NCBI GenBank assembly: GCA_947625815.1
Contig: CANQPU010000008.1
Location: 34,075 to 98,074 of the forward strand
Reading direction: 5' to 3'
Source of the DNA: an uncultured Oscillospiraceae bacterium
Lineage (GTDB): Bacteria > Bacillota > Clostridia > Oscillospirales > Oscillospiraceae
DNA: 64,000 nucleotides
Part shown: positions 36,622 to 45,759 of the stretch, in pieces
Layout: each line of letters opens with the position of its first letter
Numbering within the stretch: position 1 is the stretch's first letter
Notes under the pieces: generated by a model
The model's database searches: none
Told to the model about the DNA's origin: nothing
What the model saw: only the letters and a program-made list of their open reading frames with translations
Translations under genes and position numbers: made by a program

Positions 36622-37096
36622 AAGGTTTTTTTGAGCGTGTATACAAAACAGGTTTCAAGTGACGCTTACGGTGTTGAATCATCATCACGCTTCCGGATTT
36701 GTTCGTAGGGGCGGGTCCCGGACCCGCCCCTTTCCTGTGTATCGTCACGCTTTCTAACTTAATGACATTGGCCGTCCGGCCGGACGGCGGGGGTCATTCC
36801 CAGCTGCCCCGAAGACGCTTGATATTTTCTCCTGCCAATTTGCCGCTGAAATTTTCCGGCGGCTTCCCCGGGGGTTTCTCCAGTAGGGGGGCCTCAGCCC
36901 CCCTAACTGGTCGTTTTTAAAAGGGGTTTGCCAAGGGGGAAAACCGAAATCCCCCTTGGCCCGCTTTTTCTCCCTTTGCTGCTTTCCGGTCTTTTGGCGG
37001 GACAAAAGATGGGAAAGCAGGTTTGATTCGCCGCCTTTAGGCGGCAACCTTATTTCCCCCGCGCTTTTTTCTCGGAATTTTCCGCGTCAAACAAAA
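36622..37096. other. Hairpin-rich intergenic region between argS and gap
   Basis: No gene. Four clear hairpins: AGGGGCGGGTCC / GGACCCGCCCCT (36707-36731), AGGGGGGC / GCCCCCCT (36885-36904), CCAAGGGGGA / TCCCCCTTGG (36931-36959) and GCCGCC / GGCGGC (37030-37045). The first has the same ends (GGGGCGGG, CCCGCCCC) as the segment at 44677-44840. This looks like a patchwork of non-autonomous repeats. Confidence 0.5.
36707..36736 (+). terminator. Likely terminator of argS
   Basis: 12-bp GC-rich inverted repeat followed by TTTCCT; the only strong hairpin close after argS. Confidence 0.5.
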
Positions 37097-37120
37097 CCCC
37101 CGGAGCTTTCGCTCCGGGGG
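37092..37120 (-). terminator. Terminator of gap
   Basis: Perfect CCCCCGGAGC / GCTCCGGGGG hairpin with TTTC loop (37097-37120), followed on the minus strand by TTTTGTTTG. Confidence 0.9.
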
Positions 37121-37140
37121 TCGCTGCTGTTGAGGGAAAA

Positions 37141-38504
<1,364 letters not shown>

Positions 38505-39572
38505 ATGGAGCCAACAAAAAACGATATTTTCCGATATTTCGATTCCCTGCCCGAGGCCCGCGTCGCCGCGGAGGACGGGCGGATCGTCTACGTCAGCCCC
38601 GCGGCCGCCGCCATCGTGGGCAGCGTCCTGGGCCGGGAGACCTCCCAGGTATTTTCCGCCCTCCCGGAGGAGGGGGAGAGCCTGCCCTTTTCCGCCGGGG
38701 CCCGCACCGCGGAGCCCCTTGAGATCACCGCCTCCGGCATCGGGCCCCTGCGGGTCTTCCAAATCGCCCGCCGGAGCGCCGGGGAGGAGGATCCGGCGCT
38801 CATGGTGGTGAACGAAAAGCTCAAGTCGTCCCTCATCTCCCTGCTGAGCCAGGTGGATGAGCTCTCCCGCCACGTCCGGGAGACCGCGGACATCGAGTCC
38901 GTCCGGGGCCTGGCGGACATCGACCGGCGGATCCACTCCGTGTTCCGCACCGTGCGGAACCTGGACCGGGTCAACGGCTATGAGGACCTGATGTTCACCC
39001 CCCGGATCATCGACCTTTCCAAGCTTGCCGGGAACATCGCCGCCGTGGCCGGCCTCTTCACAAGGGGGAGCGGCAAGACCCTGGCCCTCACCGGCCCGGA
39101 CCGGGAGGCGGAGTTTTACGGCGACGGGAGGCTGCTGGAGATCATGCTTTTGGAGATGGTCACGAACGCGGTGAAATATTCCCCCGAGGGCTGCACCGTG
39201 GGCATCGGCCTCACCCTCACGCCGGCCAACGCCGTTTTCAGGGTGACGAACCCCTCTTTGGACACGGGCGGCTATGAGGCCGCCCAGATCAAGTACGGGA
39301 TCCCCGCCGCCATCATGGACCCCCGGGCCGGCGCGGGACTGGGCATGAAGCTGGTCCGGCTCATCGCCTCGCTCCACGGCGGCACGGTCATCTTCGAGAC
39401 GCTCCCCGACGGCGCCGGCGTCGCCGTCACCGCCTCCCTGCCCGTCCGGCCCGCCCCGGACGGGACGGCTCACTCTTACGCTTTCGAGTACTGCAATCCC
39501 CCCTCGGCCTGCCTCGTGGAGCTGGCCGACATCGCCGACCTTGCCGTCTTTGAGAACAAGGACTCGTTCTGA
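38505..39572 (+). CDS. PAS-GHKL histidine-kinase-like protein without a clear H-box
   Basis: 355 residues: a PAS-like N-terminus (about 5-90, EDGRIVYVSPAAAAIVG), a helical dimerisation-like region (about 95-160) and a GHKL ATPase domain with N-box LLEMVTNAVKYSPEG and G2 box GAGLGMKLVRLIASLHGG. The dimerisation helices lack the HELRTP phospho-acceptor motif; the histidines present (SRHVRE, RRIHSVF) are not in a standard setting. No membrane segment. No response regulator adjoins. The ATG at 38505 has no strong ribosome site (the AGGGGGAGG is 22 bases away). It may signal by protein contact or phosphorylate in trans. Confidence 0.75.
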   Translation: MEPTKNDIFRYFDSLPEARVAAEDGRIVYVSPAAAAIVGSVLGRETSQVFSALPEEGESLPFSAGARTAEPLEITASGIGPLRVFQIARRSAGEEDPALMVVNEKLKSSLISLLSQVDELSRHVRETADIESVRGLADIDRRIHSVFRTVRNLDRVNGYEDLMFTPRIIDLSKLAGNIAAVAGLFTRGSGKTLALTGPDREAEFYGDGRLLEIMLLEMVTNAVKYSPEGCTVGIGLTLTPANAVFRVTNPSLDTGGYEAAQIKYGIPAAIMDPRAGAGLGMKLVRLIASLHGGTVIFETLPDGAGVAVTASLPVRPAPDGTAHSYAFEYCNPPSACLVELADIADLAVFENKDSF

Positions 39573-39575
39573 ACC

Positions 39576-39763
39576 TGTCGAAAAAGGCCGTTCGGCCTTT
39601 TTCGACAAGGGGAACGTGCGGAAAACCCGGCTTGAATTCTGCGGAATTCAAGCCGGGTTTTCCTTCTGTCGCCCTGCGCGCGCTGGGGCACACTTGGGCG
39701 ACAAAAGGGATTTTTTCCGACGTACATGCCGCCGGAAAAAATAATGAAACTGAGTTTTTGACA
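39576..39763 (+). repeat. Structured repeat element, copy A
   Basis: 188 bp beginning TGTCGAAAAAG and ending GTTTTTGACA (imperfect terminal inverted repeats). Order: hairpin 1 (15-bp arms, 39576-39607), linker GGGGAACGTGC, hairpin 2 (perfect 20-bp arms 39620-39639 and 39644-39663, loop TGCG), hairpin 3 with TGTCGCCC / GGGCGACA, hairpin 4 (TTTTTTCCG / CGGAAAAAA). A second copy is at 44428-44621 in reverse. It starts 3 bases after the kinase-like gene's stop; hairpin 1 can act as its terminator. Confidence 0.85.
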
Positions 39764-39769
39764 AGCTGA

Positions 39770-39798
39770 AGCGGGCGCGGCCAATGGCCGCGCCCGCT
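39770..39798. terminator. Hairpin between repeat A and htrA-like gene
   Basis: AGCGGGCGCGGCC / GGCCGCGCCCGCT with a 3-base loop, just after the htrA-like stop on the minus strand. No clean T-run follows on either strand, so termination is inferred. Confidence 0.5.
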
Positions 39799-39834
39799 TC
39801 GTATGTGCAAATAGTCTCTATTTCCGCACGATGC

Positions 39835-41388
39835 TTACCATCCGAAGCCCCCGAACGGCCAGTTGTAGCCGCCGGACTGCTGCTGTTGCTGTTGCTGCTG
39901 TTGGGTGGTGTTCTCCTCCACCAGCTCCTCAAAGGTGATGGTGAGGTCGAGGCTCTCCCCGTCGGAGAGGCCGTCGCCCATGCGGTAGACGGTGATGGTC
40001 CGGGTCTCGCCGGGGGAGTAGCGGTGCAGGGCCAGCTTCAGCTCGTTCATGGAGGTCACGGTTTTTCCGTCGAGCCCGGTGATGATGTCCCGGACGCGGA
40101 TGCCCGCCGCCTCGGCGGCGGAGCCGGGGTTCACCGTGTCCACATATACGCCGTAGGGGATGTCGTAGTGCTCGATGGCCAGCTCATTCCAGACCTGGGT
40201 GACGTCCATGCCCCTGATGCCCAGGCCCGCGCCGGCCACATAGCCGTTTTCGATGAGCTGTCTGGCTATGGAGACCGCGTCGTTGATGGGGATGGCAAAG
40301 CCCAGCCCCTCGATGCCCTCGTCGGCGTATTTGGCGGTGACGACGCCGATGACCTCGCCGCGGGAGTTATACACGGGCCCGCCGGAGTTCCCGGCGTTGA
40401 CGGCGGCGGTGATCTGGAACATGTTGATGGACGTCTGGGAGCCGGTGATGTCGTCCCGGGTGGTGATCATCCGGTCCTGGGCGGAGACGATGCCGTCGGT
40501 CATGGAGTACTCCAGCTCGCCCAGGGGGTTGCCGACGGCGTAGACGGCCTCGCCCACCAGCATGGAATCGGAGTCCCCCAGCGCCACGGGCTTCAGGCCG
40601 GAGGCGTCGATCTTGATGACGGCGATATCGTTGGACTCCAGAAAGCCCACCACGGTGGCGGGGTATTTGGTCCCGTCGTTCAGAAGGACCGTCAGGGTCC
40701 CGTCATAGACCACGGCGTAAGAGATGACGTGGTAATTGGTGAGGATATAGCCGTCCTCGCTGAGGATGAAGCCGGACCCCGAGACGGCGGAGGGCGTGCT
40801 CATGCCGAAGATGTTGTTGGTGGTAAAGCTGGTATTGACGCCCACCACCTGCTGGCAGGCCAGGTCGTAGATCTGGTTGCCGGTGAGGGAAGCGCCGGGG
40901 CGCGCCTGCTCCGCGGAGCCGCCGTCAGGGAGGTCCTGGACGGTGCTGGAAAGGGAGCTGCCCATGACCACCTGCCTGTTGTTGATGCCGCCCACGTTGT
41001 TGCGGATCATGTAGCTCATCACGGCCCAGCTGGTGACGCCGGCGGCCAGGGCGCAGACGATCACCAGGCACGCCGCCCGCAGGAAGCGGTGGGGCTTTTT
41101 CTCCTTCTTTTTCTTCCCGGACTCCTCCGGCTCCTCGCGGACGCTCTGGACGCCGTAGGCGTACCGGCCGGGGGTGTAGGCGTCGCTGTCTATGCCGGAC
41201 GCCGGCTCATAGACAGGCTCGCTCCACGCCGGGCGGCCCTCCTCCGCGTCGTAGGGCTGGACCGGCCTGGACATATGGAGGATGCCGCCGTCCTCCGGCG
41301 GGGTCTCGTTCTCCCGCTCCGCGGGGACGTCCTCCGGCGCCGCGCCGTTTTCGATCCGTTCGTCGTTTTCAAATTCGTTGAAGCTCAT
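39835..41388 (-). CDS. HtrA/DegP-like trypsin-type serine protease with PDZ domain
   Basis: 517 residues: cytoplasmic N-terminus (about 1-95), one membrane segment (about 104-126), a protease domain with triad His (NYHVISY), Asp (SNDIAVIKI) and Ser (GNSGGPV), and one PDZ domain (about 385-475). This is the Bacillus HtrA/YycK layout, a membrane-anchored envelope quality-control protease. The C-terminus has nine glutamines followed by a Gly/Trp/Phe-rich end. Start: ATG after AAAGGAG. Monocistronic. Confidence 0.93.
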   Translation of the reverse strand: MSFNEFENDERIENGAAPEDVPAERENETPPEDGGILHMSRPVQPYDAEEGRPAWSEPVYEPASGIDSDAYTPGRYAYGVQSVREEPEESGKKKKEKKPHRFLRAACLVIVCALAAGVTSWAVMSYMIRNNVGGINNRQVVMGSSLSSTVQDLPDGGSAEQARPGASLTGNQIYDLACQQVVGVNTSFTTNNIFGMSTPSAVSGSGFILSEDGYILTNYHVISYAVVYDGTLTVLLNDGTKYPATVVGFLESNDIAVIKIDASGLKPVALGDSDSMLVGEAVYAVGNPLGELEYSMTDGIVSAQDRMITTRDDITGSQTSINMFQITAAVNAGNSGGPVYNSRGEVIGVVTAKYADEGIEGLGFAIPINDAVSIARQLIENGYVAGAGLGIRGMDVTQVWNELAIEHYDIPYGVYVDTVNPGSAAEAAGIRVRDIITGLDGKTVTSMNELKLALHRYSPGETRTITVYRMGDGLSDGESLDLTITFEELVEENTTQQQQQQQQQSGGYNWPFGGFGW

Positions 41389-41501
41389 ATCAAAATCTCC
41401 TTTTCGCTCAACTGCCACCAAGTCTACCCCAACTTTATGTCCATTTCATGACAAAACTAAAAATAATATAAAAATTGGGGATTTAAATTTTGTGAATGAG
41501 C

Positions 41502-41510
41502 TGATATAAT
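41502..41510 (+). promoter_or_regulatory. Extended -10 promoter of uvrA
   Basis: TGATATAAT in a very AT-rich gap; the -35 is weak (TTTAAA at 17 bases). No LexA-type palindrome seen nearby. Confidence 0.65.
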
Positions 41511-41551
41511 AAAGGGTACGCCACTTTATCTTTTATCGTGAGGAGTTCATT

Positions 41552-44407
41552 ATGCGCGACAGCATCCACATCAGAGGAGCGAGGGAGAACAACCTTAAGA
41601 ATATCGACCTGGAGCTTCCGCGGGACAAGCTCATTGTCCTCACGGGCCTCTCCGGCTCGGGCAAATCGAGCCTGGCCTTTGACACCGTCTACGCCGAGGG
41701 GCAAAGGCGCTATGTGGAGAGCCTGTCGGCCTACGCCCGCCAGTTCCTGGGGCAGAAGGAGAAGCCGGACGTGGACGCCATCGACGGCCTTTCCCCCGCC
41801 ATCTCCATCGACCAGAAGACCACCAACAACAACCCGCGCTCCACCGTGGGGACGGTCACGGAAATATATGACTATCTCCGCCTCCTCTATGCCAACATCG
41901 GCATCCCCCACTGCCCCAAGTGCGGCCGGGAGATCCGCCAGCAGACCGTGGACCAGATGGTGGATCAGATCATGGCCCTGCCCGCGGACACGCGGGTCAT
42001 GATCATGGCCCCCGTCATTCGGGGGAGAAAGGGCGAGCACGCCAAGGTCTTTGAGGACGCCAGAAAGAGCGGCTACGTCCGGGCCAGGGTGGACGGGGAG
42101 ATGCACGAGCTGGAGGAGCAGATCGCCCTGGACAAGAACCGGAAGCACCGGATCGACGTGGTCATTGACCGCCTTGTGGTCCGGGACGGCATCCAGCAGC
42201 GCCTCACCGACTCCGTGGAGACGGCCCTGAACCTCTCCGGCGGCATCGTCACCGTGAACCTCCCCGGGGAGGACCGGGACGTCACCTTCTCCCAAAATTA
42301 CGCCTGCGAGGAGTGCGGCATCTCCATCGAGGAGATGTCCCCGCGGTTTTTCTCCTTCAACGCCCCCCTGGGCGCCTGCCCGGAGTGCTCGGGCCTGGGC
42401 GTCCAGCGGCAGGTGGACCCCAGCATCATCATGCCCAACATGACCCTCTCCATCCTGGACGGCGGGATCCAGGCGTCGGGCTGGGGGAACATCAGGAACG
42501 ACTCCATCGCCATGATGTACTTCAACGCCCTCTCCAAGCGCTATCACTTCAGGCTGGACACGCCCCTGCGGGACCTGCCCGACGAGGTCATCGACGTGCT
42601 CCTGTACGGCACGAAGGGGGAGGCGCTGACGCTCAATTACGTCACCGACCGGGGCCACACCACCATGAGCCGGCCCTTTGAGGGCATCATCTCCAACTTA
42701 GAGCGCCGTTACCGGGAGTCCAACTCCATTTACGCCAAGTGGGACCTGGAGCAGTATATGACCGACCACGACTGCCCGGCCTGCCACGGCAAGCGCCTCC
42801 GCCCGGAGGTGCTTGCCGTCACCGTGGGGGGCCGGAACATCGCGGACTTTTGCGACCTGTCCGTCACGGACGCGCTGGCGTTCTTAGACAGCATCCAGCC
42901 CACCCTCACCCAGAAGGAGCACATGATCGCCGACCGCATCTTCAAGGAGATCCGGGACCGGCTGGGCTTTTTGGAGAGCGTGGGGCTCCAGTATCTGACC
43001 ATGTCCCGCTCGGCGGGGACCCTCTCCGGCGGCGAGAGCCAGCGCATACGCCTGGCCACCCAGATCGGCTCCTCCCTCATGGGGGTACTCTACATCCTGG
43101 ACGAGCCCTCCATCGGCCTGCACCAGCGGGACAACGCCAAGCTCATCGCCACGCTCCAGCGCCTCCGGGACCTGGGCAACACCCTCTTGGTGGTGGAGCA
43201 CGACGAGGACACCATGCTGGCCGCGGACTACATCGTGGACATCGGCCCCGGCGCCGGCATCCACGGCGGGGAGGTGGTGTTCGCCGGGACCCCGGAGGAG
43301 ATCGTGAAAAGCGAGACCTCCGTCACCGGGGCGTACCTGTCGGGCCGGAAATATATCCCCATCCCCAAAAGCCACCGGAAGGGCAGCGGCCAGGTCCTGC
43401 GGATCACGGGCGCGGCGGAGAACAACCTTAAAGATATCGACGTGGACATCCCCCTGGGGGTCATGACCGTGGTCACCGGCGTCTCCGGCTCGGGCAAGTC
43501 AAGCCTGGTCACCGAGGTGCTCTATAAGACGCTGGCGGCGGAGCTGAACCGGGCGCGCATCCGGGCGGGGAAGCACACCGGCGTTTTCGGGCTGGAGCAC
43601 CTGGACAAGGTCATCGACATCGACCAGTCCCCCATCGGCCGCTCCCCCCGTTCCAACCCCGCCACCTACACCGGCGTGTTCAACGACATCCGCGCCCTCT
43701 TCGCCCAGACCGCGGACGCCCGCGCCCGGGGCTACAACTCCGGCCGGTTCAGCTTCAACGTCCGGGGCGGCCGCTGCGAGGCGTGTCAGGGCGACGGCCT
43801 CATCAAGATCGAGATGCACTTTTTGCCCGACATCTACGTCCCCTGCGAGGTCTGCAAGGGCAAGCGCTACAACCGGGAGACGCTGGAGGTCCGCTACAAG
43901 GGCCGGAACATCTATGAGGTCCTGGAAATGACCGTGGACGAGGCCGTGGAGTTTTTTGAGAACGTCCCCAAGATCGCGGACCGGCTGCGCACCCTCCAGG
44001 ACGTGGGCCTGGGCTACGTGAAGCTGGGCCAGCCCAGCACCACCCTCTCCGGCGGCGAGGCCCAGCGGGTGAAGCTGGCCGCGGAGCTCTCCAAAAAGAG
44101 CACCGGCGCCACCTTCTACGTGCTGGACGAGCCCACCACGGGCCTGCACACCGACGACGTGAGAAAGCTCATCGACGTCCTCAACCGTCTGGTGGACGCG
44201 GGCAACACCGTGGTGGTCATCGAGCACAACCTGGACGTGATCAAGGTGGCCGACCACCTGATCGACCTGGGACCGGAGGGCGGCGACGGCGGCGGACGGG
44301 TCGTCTTCACCGGCACGCCGGAGCAGTGCGCCGAATGTGCGGAGAGCTACACCGGCCAGGAGCTGAAGAAGTATTACGCCCATCACCCCGGCCAGAGGGC
44401 GGAATAA
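41552..44407 (+). CDS. uvrA: Excinuclease ABC subunit A
   Basis: Damage-sensing ABC-type ATPase of nucleotide excision repair, 951 residues. Two ABC modules: Walker [11 protein letters not shown] (residues about 33-42) and [10 protein letters not shown] (near 645), signatures LSGGESQR and LSGGEAQR, and Walker [11 protein letters not shown] and [10 protein letters not shown]. Zinc modules CPKCGRE...CPECSGL and CEACQGD...CEVCKG are in place, and the UvrB-binding domain follows the first Walker A. Start ATG after GAGGAG. Element B begins 20 bases after its stop. Confidence 0.98.
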   Translation: MRDSIHIRGARENNLKNIDLELPRDKLIVLTGLSGSGKSSLAFDTVYAEGQRRYVESLSAYARQFLGQKEKPDVDAIDGLSPAISIDQKTTNNNPRSTVGTVTEIYDYLRLLYANIGIPHCPKCGREIRQQTVDQMVDQIMALPADTRVMIMAPVIRGRKGEHAKVFEDARKSGYVRARVDGEMHELEEQIALDKNRKHRIDVVIDRLVVRDGIQQRLTDSVETALNLSGGIVTVNLPGEDRDVTFSQNYACEECGISIEEMSPRFFSFNAPLGACPECSGLGVQRQVDPSIIMPNMTLSILDGGIQASGWGNIRNDSIAMMYFNALSKRYHFRLDTPLRDLPDEVIDVLLYGTKGEALTLNYVTDRGHTTMSRPFEGIISNLERRYRESNSIYAKWDLEQYMTDHDCPACHGKRLRPEVLAVTVGGRNIADFCDLSVTDALAFLDSIQPTLTQKEHMIADRIFKEIRDRLGFLESVGLQYLTMSRSAGTLSGGESQRIRLATQIGSSLMGVLYILDEPSIGLHQRDNAKLIATLQRLRDLGNTLLVVEHDEDTMLAADYIVDIGPGAGIHGGEVVFAGTPEEIVKSETSVTGAYLSGRKYIPIPKSHRKGSGQVLRITGAAENNLKDIDVDIPLGVMTVVTGVSGSGKSSLVTEVLYKTLAAELNRARIRAGKHTGVFGLEHLDKVIDIDQSPIGRSPRSNPATYTGVFNDIRALFAQTADARARGYNSGRFSFNVRGGRCEACQGDGLIKIEMHFLPDIYVPCEVCKGKRYNRETLEVRYKGRNIYEVLEMTVDEAVEFFENVPKIADRLRTLQDVGLGYVKLGQPSTTLSGGEAQRVKLAAELSKKSTGATFYVLDEPTTGLHTDDVRKLIDVLNRLVDAGNTVVVIEHNLDVIKVADHLIDLGPEGGDGGGRVVFTGTPEQCAECAESYTGQELKKYYAHHPGQRAE

Positions 44408-44427
44408 GGGCGCCGCCCGTTTCCCCC

Positions 44428-44621
44428 TGTCAAAAAACTCAAATTCAATATTTTTTCCGGCGACATGTGCGTCGGAAAAAATACCTTTTGTCGCCCAAGT
44501 GTGCCGCTTGAGGCGCGCGCAGGGCGACAGCAGGGCAATTTTCTCTGAATTTTGCAAAATTCAGAGAAAGTTGCCCGCACGTTCCCCCTGTCGGAAAAAG
44601 CCCGTCAGGGCTTTTTCGACA
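44428..44621 (-). repeat. Structured repeat element, copy B
   Basis: 194 bp, reverse orientation to copy A. Shared blocks: GGGGAACGTGC, CTGTCGCCCTGCGCGCGC, GGCACACTTGGGCGACAAAA, TTTTTTCCGACG and the TGTC...GACA ends. Hairpin 2 (arms 44533-44552 and 44557-44576, loop TGCA) keeps 20 bp and one G-U pair but shares almost no stem sequence with copy A. Hairpin 1 (44589-44621) keeps AAAAAG / CTTTTT but has changed inner pairs. Confidence 0.85.
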
Positions 44622-44626
44622 AACTT

Positions 44627-44658
44627 AGCGCCCGGTCCCAAAGGACCGGGCGCTTTTG
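44627..44658 (+). terminator. Intrinsic terminator after repeat B
   Basis: AGCGCCCGGTCC / GGACCGGGCGCT with CAAA loop, followed by TTTTG. Would end uvrA transcription through the repeat. Confidence 0.75.
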
Positions 44659-44676
44659 AAGCTTCCCGTGGAGCAA

Positions 44677-44840
44677 GGGGCGGGCCCATTTATAACCTGC
44701 ACAGCATATGCAGGTGGGTTGCTCCCTGGCGTCATCACTGCTTCCAACTTCCGGCCGCAAACGGCGGCCGGGAGGCCTGCAAACAGAAGCCAGAGGGTGG
44801 CATCCCTTATTAGAGATGTGGGTTTAAACAGACCCGCCCC
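44677..44840. repeat. Segment with inverted GGGGCGGG/CCCGCCCC ends
   Basis: 164 bp, non-coding, begins GGGGCGGG and ends CCCGCCCC, with an internal hairpin ACCTGCA / TGCAGGT and GGCCGC-rich centre. No transposase and no clear target duplication. The same end pair occurs fused at 36708-36730. Possible miniature element; only structure is seen. Confidence 0.4.
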
Positions 44841-44902
44841 TCACCCCGCGGGTGAGGATACGATATTCTATTCGCCGGGATCGGTTTTGTGCGTCGGCGG
44901 GG

Positions 44903-45178
44903 TCACTCCTCGTCCTCGAAAAGCTCCTTCATGAACTCCTCGTAGGCCCGGTCCGTCTCCTCGTCGGTGGGGATCACCAGGTAATCGTCCCCGTCCTCGC
45001 CCTTTTCGCTCTTGAGGATGACCATGCCCAGGTCCTCGTCGCCCTTGCCGTCGTTCACCGGGAGAAAGGCCAGATAATAAACGCCGTCCAGCTCGATGGT
45101 GTCCAGATGCTCCAGCTCATAGGAGTTTCCCTCCTCGTCGCTGATGGTGATGATGTCGCCGCCGTATTCTCCGTCCAT
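44903..45178 (-). CDS. DUF1292 family protein
   Basis: 91-residue acidic protein of the DUF1292/YrzB family. The core IITISDEEGNSYELEHLDTI, the YYLAFLPVN strand and the acidic C-terminus EEFMKELFEDEE are typical. Members are widespread in Firmicutes, often near yrrK/udk-type genes; function is unknown. Start chosen at ATG 45178 (GGGAG 9 bases upstream), rather than the longer frame, which runs into the spacer. Together with the BofC-like gene upstream it may form a two-gene unit. Confidence 0.85.
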   Translation of the reverse strand: MDGEYGGDIITISDEEGNSYELEHLDTIELDGVYYLAFLPVNDGKGDEDLGMVILKSEKGEDGDDYLVIPTDEETDRAYEEFMKELFEDEE

Positions 45179-45244
45179 CCTCCGACTCCCTCTCTTCCCC
45201 GGTACTACGGGTATTATAACGCATCTGCCGGCATAAATCAAGCC

Positions 45245-45553
45245 TTATGCGCCGAAATCCTCCAGCAAACCGAGAAGTTCCAGGTAGGACTCGGATCGGA
45301 TCCCCCGGCGCACCAGCTCCCGGTCCGTCTCCCGCAGGGATTCCACGGCGATGCCCGAACGCAGGATCAGCTCCCCGCCCCTCAGAACGCCGATCTCCCC
45401 CTCGTACTCCGTGAGGATATAGCCGTCATAGGCTTCTTCCGCCGGGTCGGCGGTGTCCTCCCGGCGCTCCGGGACCGCCGCGGCCGCCGCCGCGCCCATC
45501 AGGGCCATGGCCAGGACCGCGGCCGTCAACAGGATCCAGAATCTTTTCTTCAT
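45245..45553 (-). CDS. Small secreted protein with BofC-like C-terminal segment
   Basis: 102 residues. A signal/anchor segment (about 4-27, KRFWILLTAAVLAMALMG) is followed by a linker and a segment YILTEYEGEIGVLRGG...SLRETDRELVRRGI that resembles the BofC C-terminal domain seen in many small clostridial envelope proteins. B. subtilis BofC modulates sigma-K processing, but this short form cannot be assigned that role. Start: ATG after AGGAGTGGAG; the frame's upstream part overlaps a tRNA-like T-arm sequence and is not used. Confidence 0.7.
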   Translation of the reverse strand: MKKRFWILLTAAVLAMALMGAAAAAAVPERREDTADPAEEAYDGYILTEYEGEIGVLRGGELILRSGIAVESLRETDRELVRRGIRSESYLELLGLLEDFGA

Positions 45554-45619
45554 GCCTGTCTCCACTCCTTTTTCAGGATTATCCCCGGTTTCCCCGGCGT
45601 CTATACGGCCCGCGTGGAG

Positions 45620-45652
45620 CGGTGCGGGTTCGATTCCCGTCACCTTAAAGAA
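45620..45652 (+). other. tRNA T-arm-like sequence without a tRNA
   Basis: GGTTCGATTCC (B-box, exact) flanked by a 5-bp stem GCGGG / CCCGT and followed by CACCTT. No matching acceptor strand, D-arm or anticodon arm is found upstream. It may be a tRNA 3'-end remnant, such as an old attachment site, or chance. Confidence 0.35.
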
Positions 45653-45676
45653 AAATTCATATAATCGCTACAATTC

Positions 45677-45705
45677 TTGAATCTTCTGTGGTAAAATGCT
45701 ATAAT
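45677..45705 (+). promoter_or_regulatory. Sigma-A promoter of PBP gene
   Basis: TTGAAT (45677-45682), 17-base spacer, TATAAT (45700-45705). Its position rules out the GTG at 45688 and makes the ATG at 45709 unlikely as the start. Confidence 0.85.
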
Positions 45706-45759
45706 TATATGGATACGGCCAGGGGCCGGACGCTTTTCACGGAACTGCGAGGTGTTAAC

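Larger units (their letters stand above)
44408..44902. other. Intergenic region packed with repeat elements
   Basis: About 495 bases without a gene between uvrA and the convergent DUF1292 gene. It holds structured repeat copy B (44428-44621), an intrinsic terminator (44627-44658) and a segment bounded by inverted GGGGCGGG/CCCGCCCC ends (44677-44840). The last 60 bases show nothing I can name. Confidence 0.7.

Noticed and set aside
39597..39932. Small open frames in the structured repeats (both copies)
   Set aside because: They translate hairpin arms, lack ribosome sites and differ in frame between copies; the conservation follows structure, not codons.
45578..45655. Complete tRNA gene
   Set aside because: Only the T-arm and a few following bases fit; acceptor 5' strand, D-arm and anticodon arm are absent.
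45688..45759. Upstream starts of the PBP gene (GTG 45688, ATG 45709)
   Set aside because: The consensus promoter's -10 ends at 45705, so transcripts should begin after these codons; TTG 45760 has a proper ribosome site.
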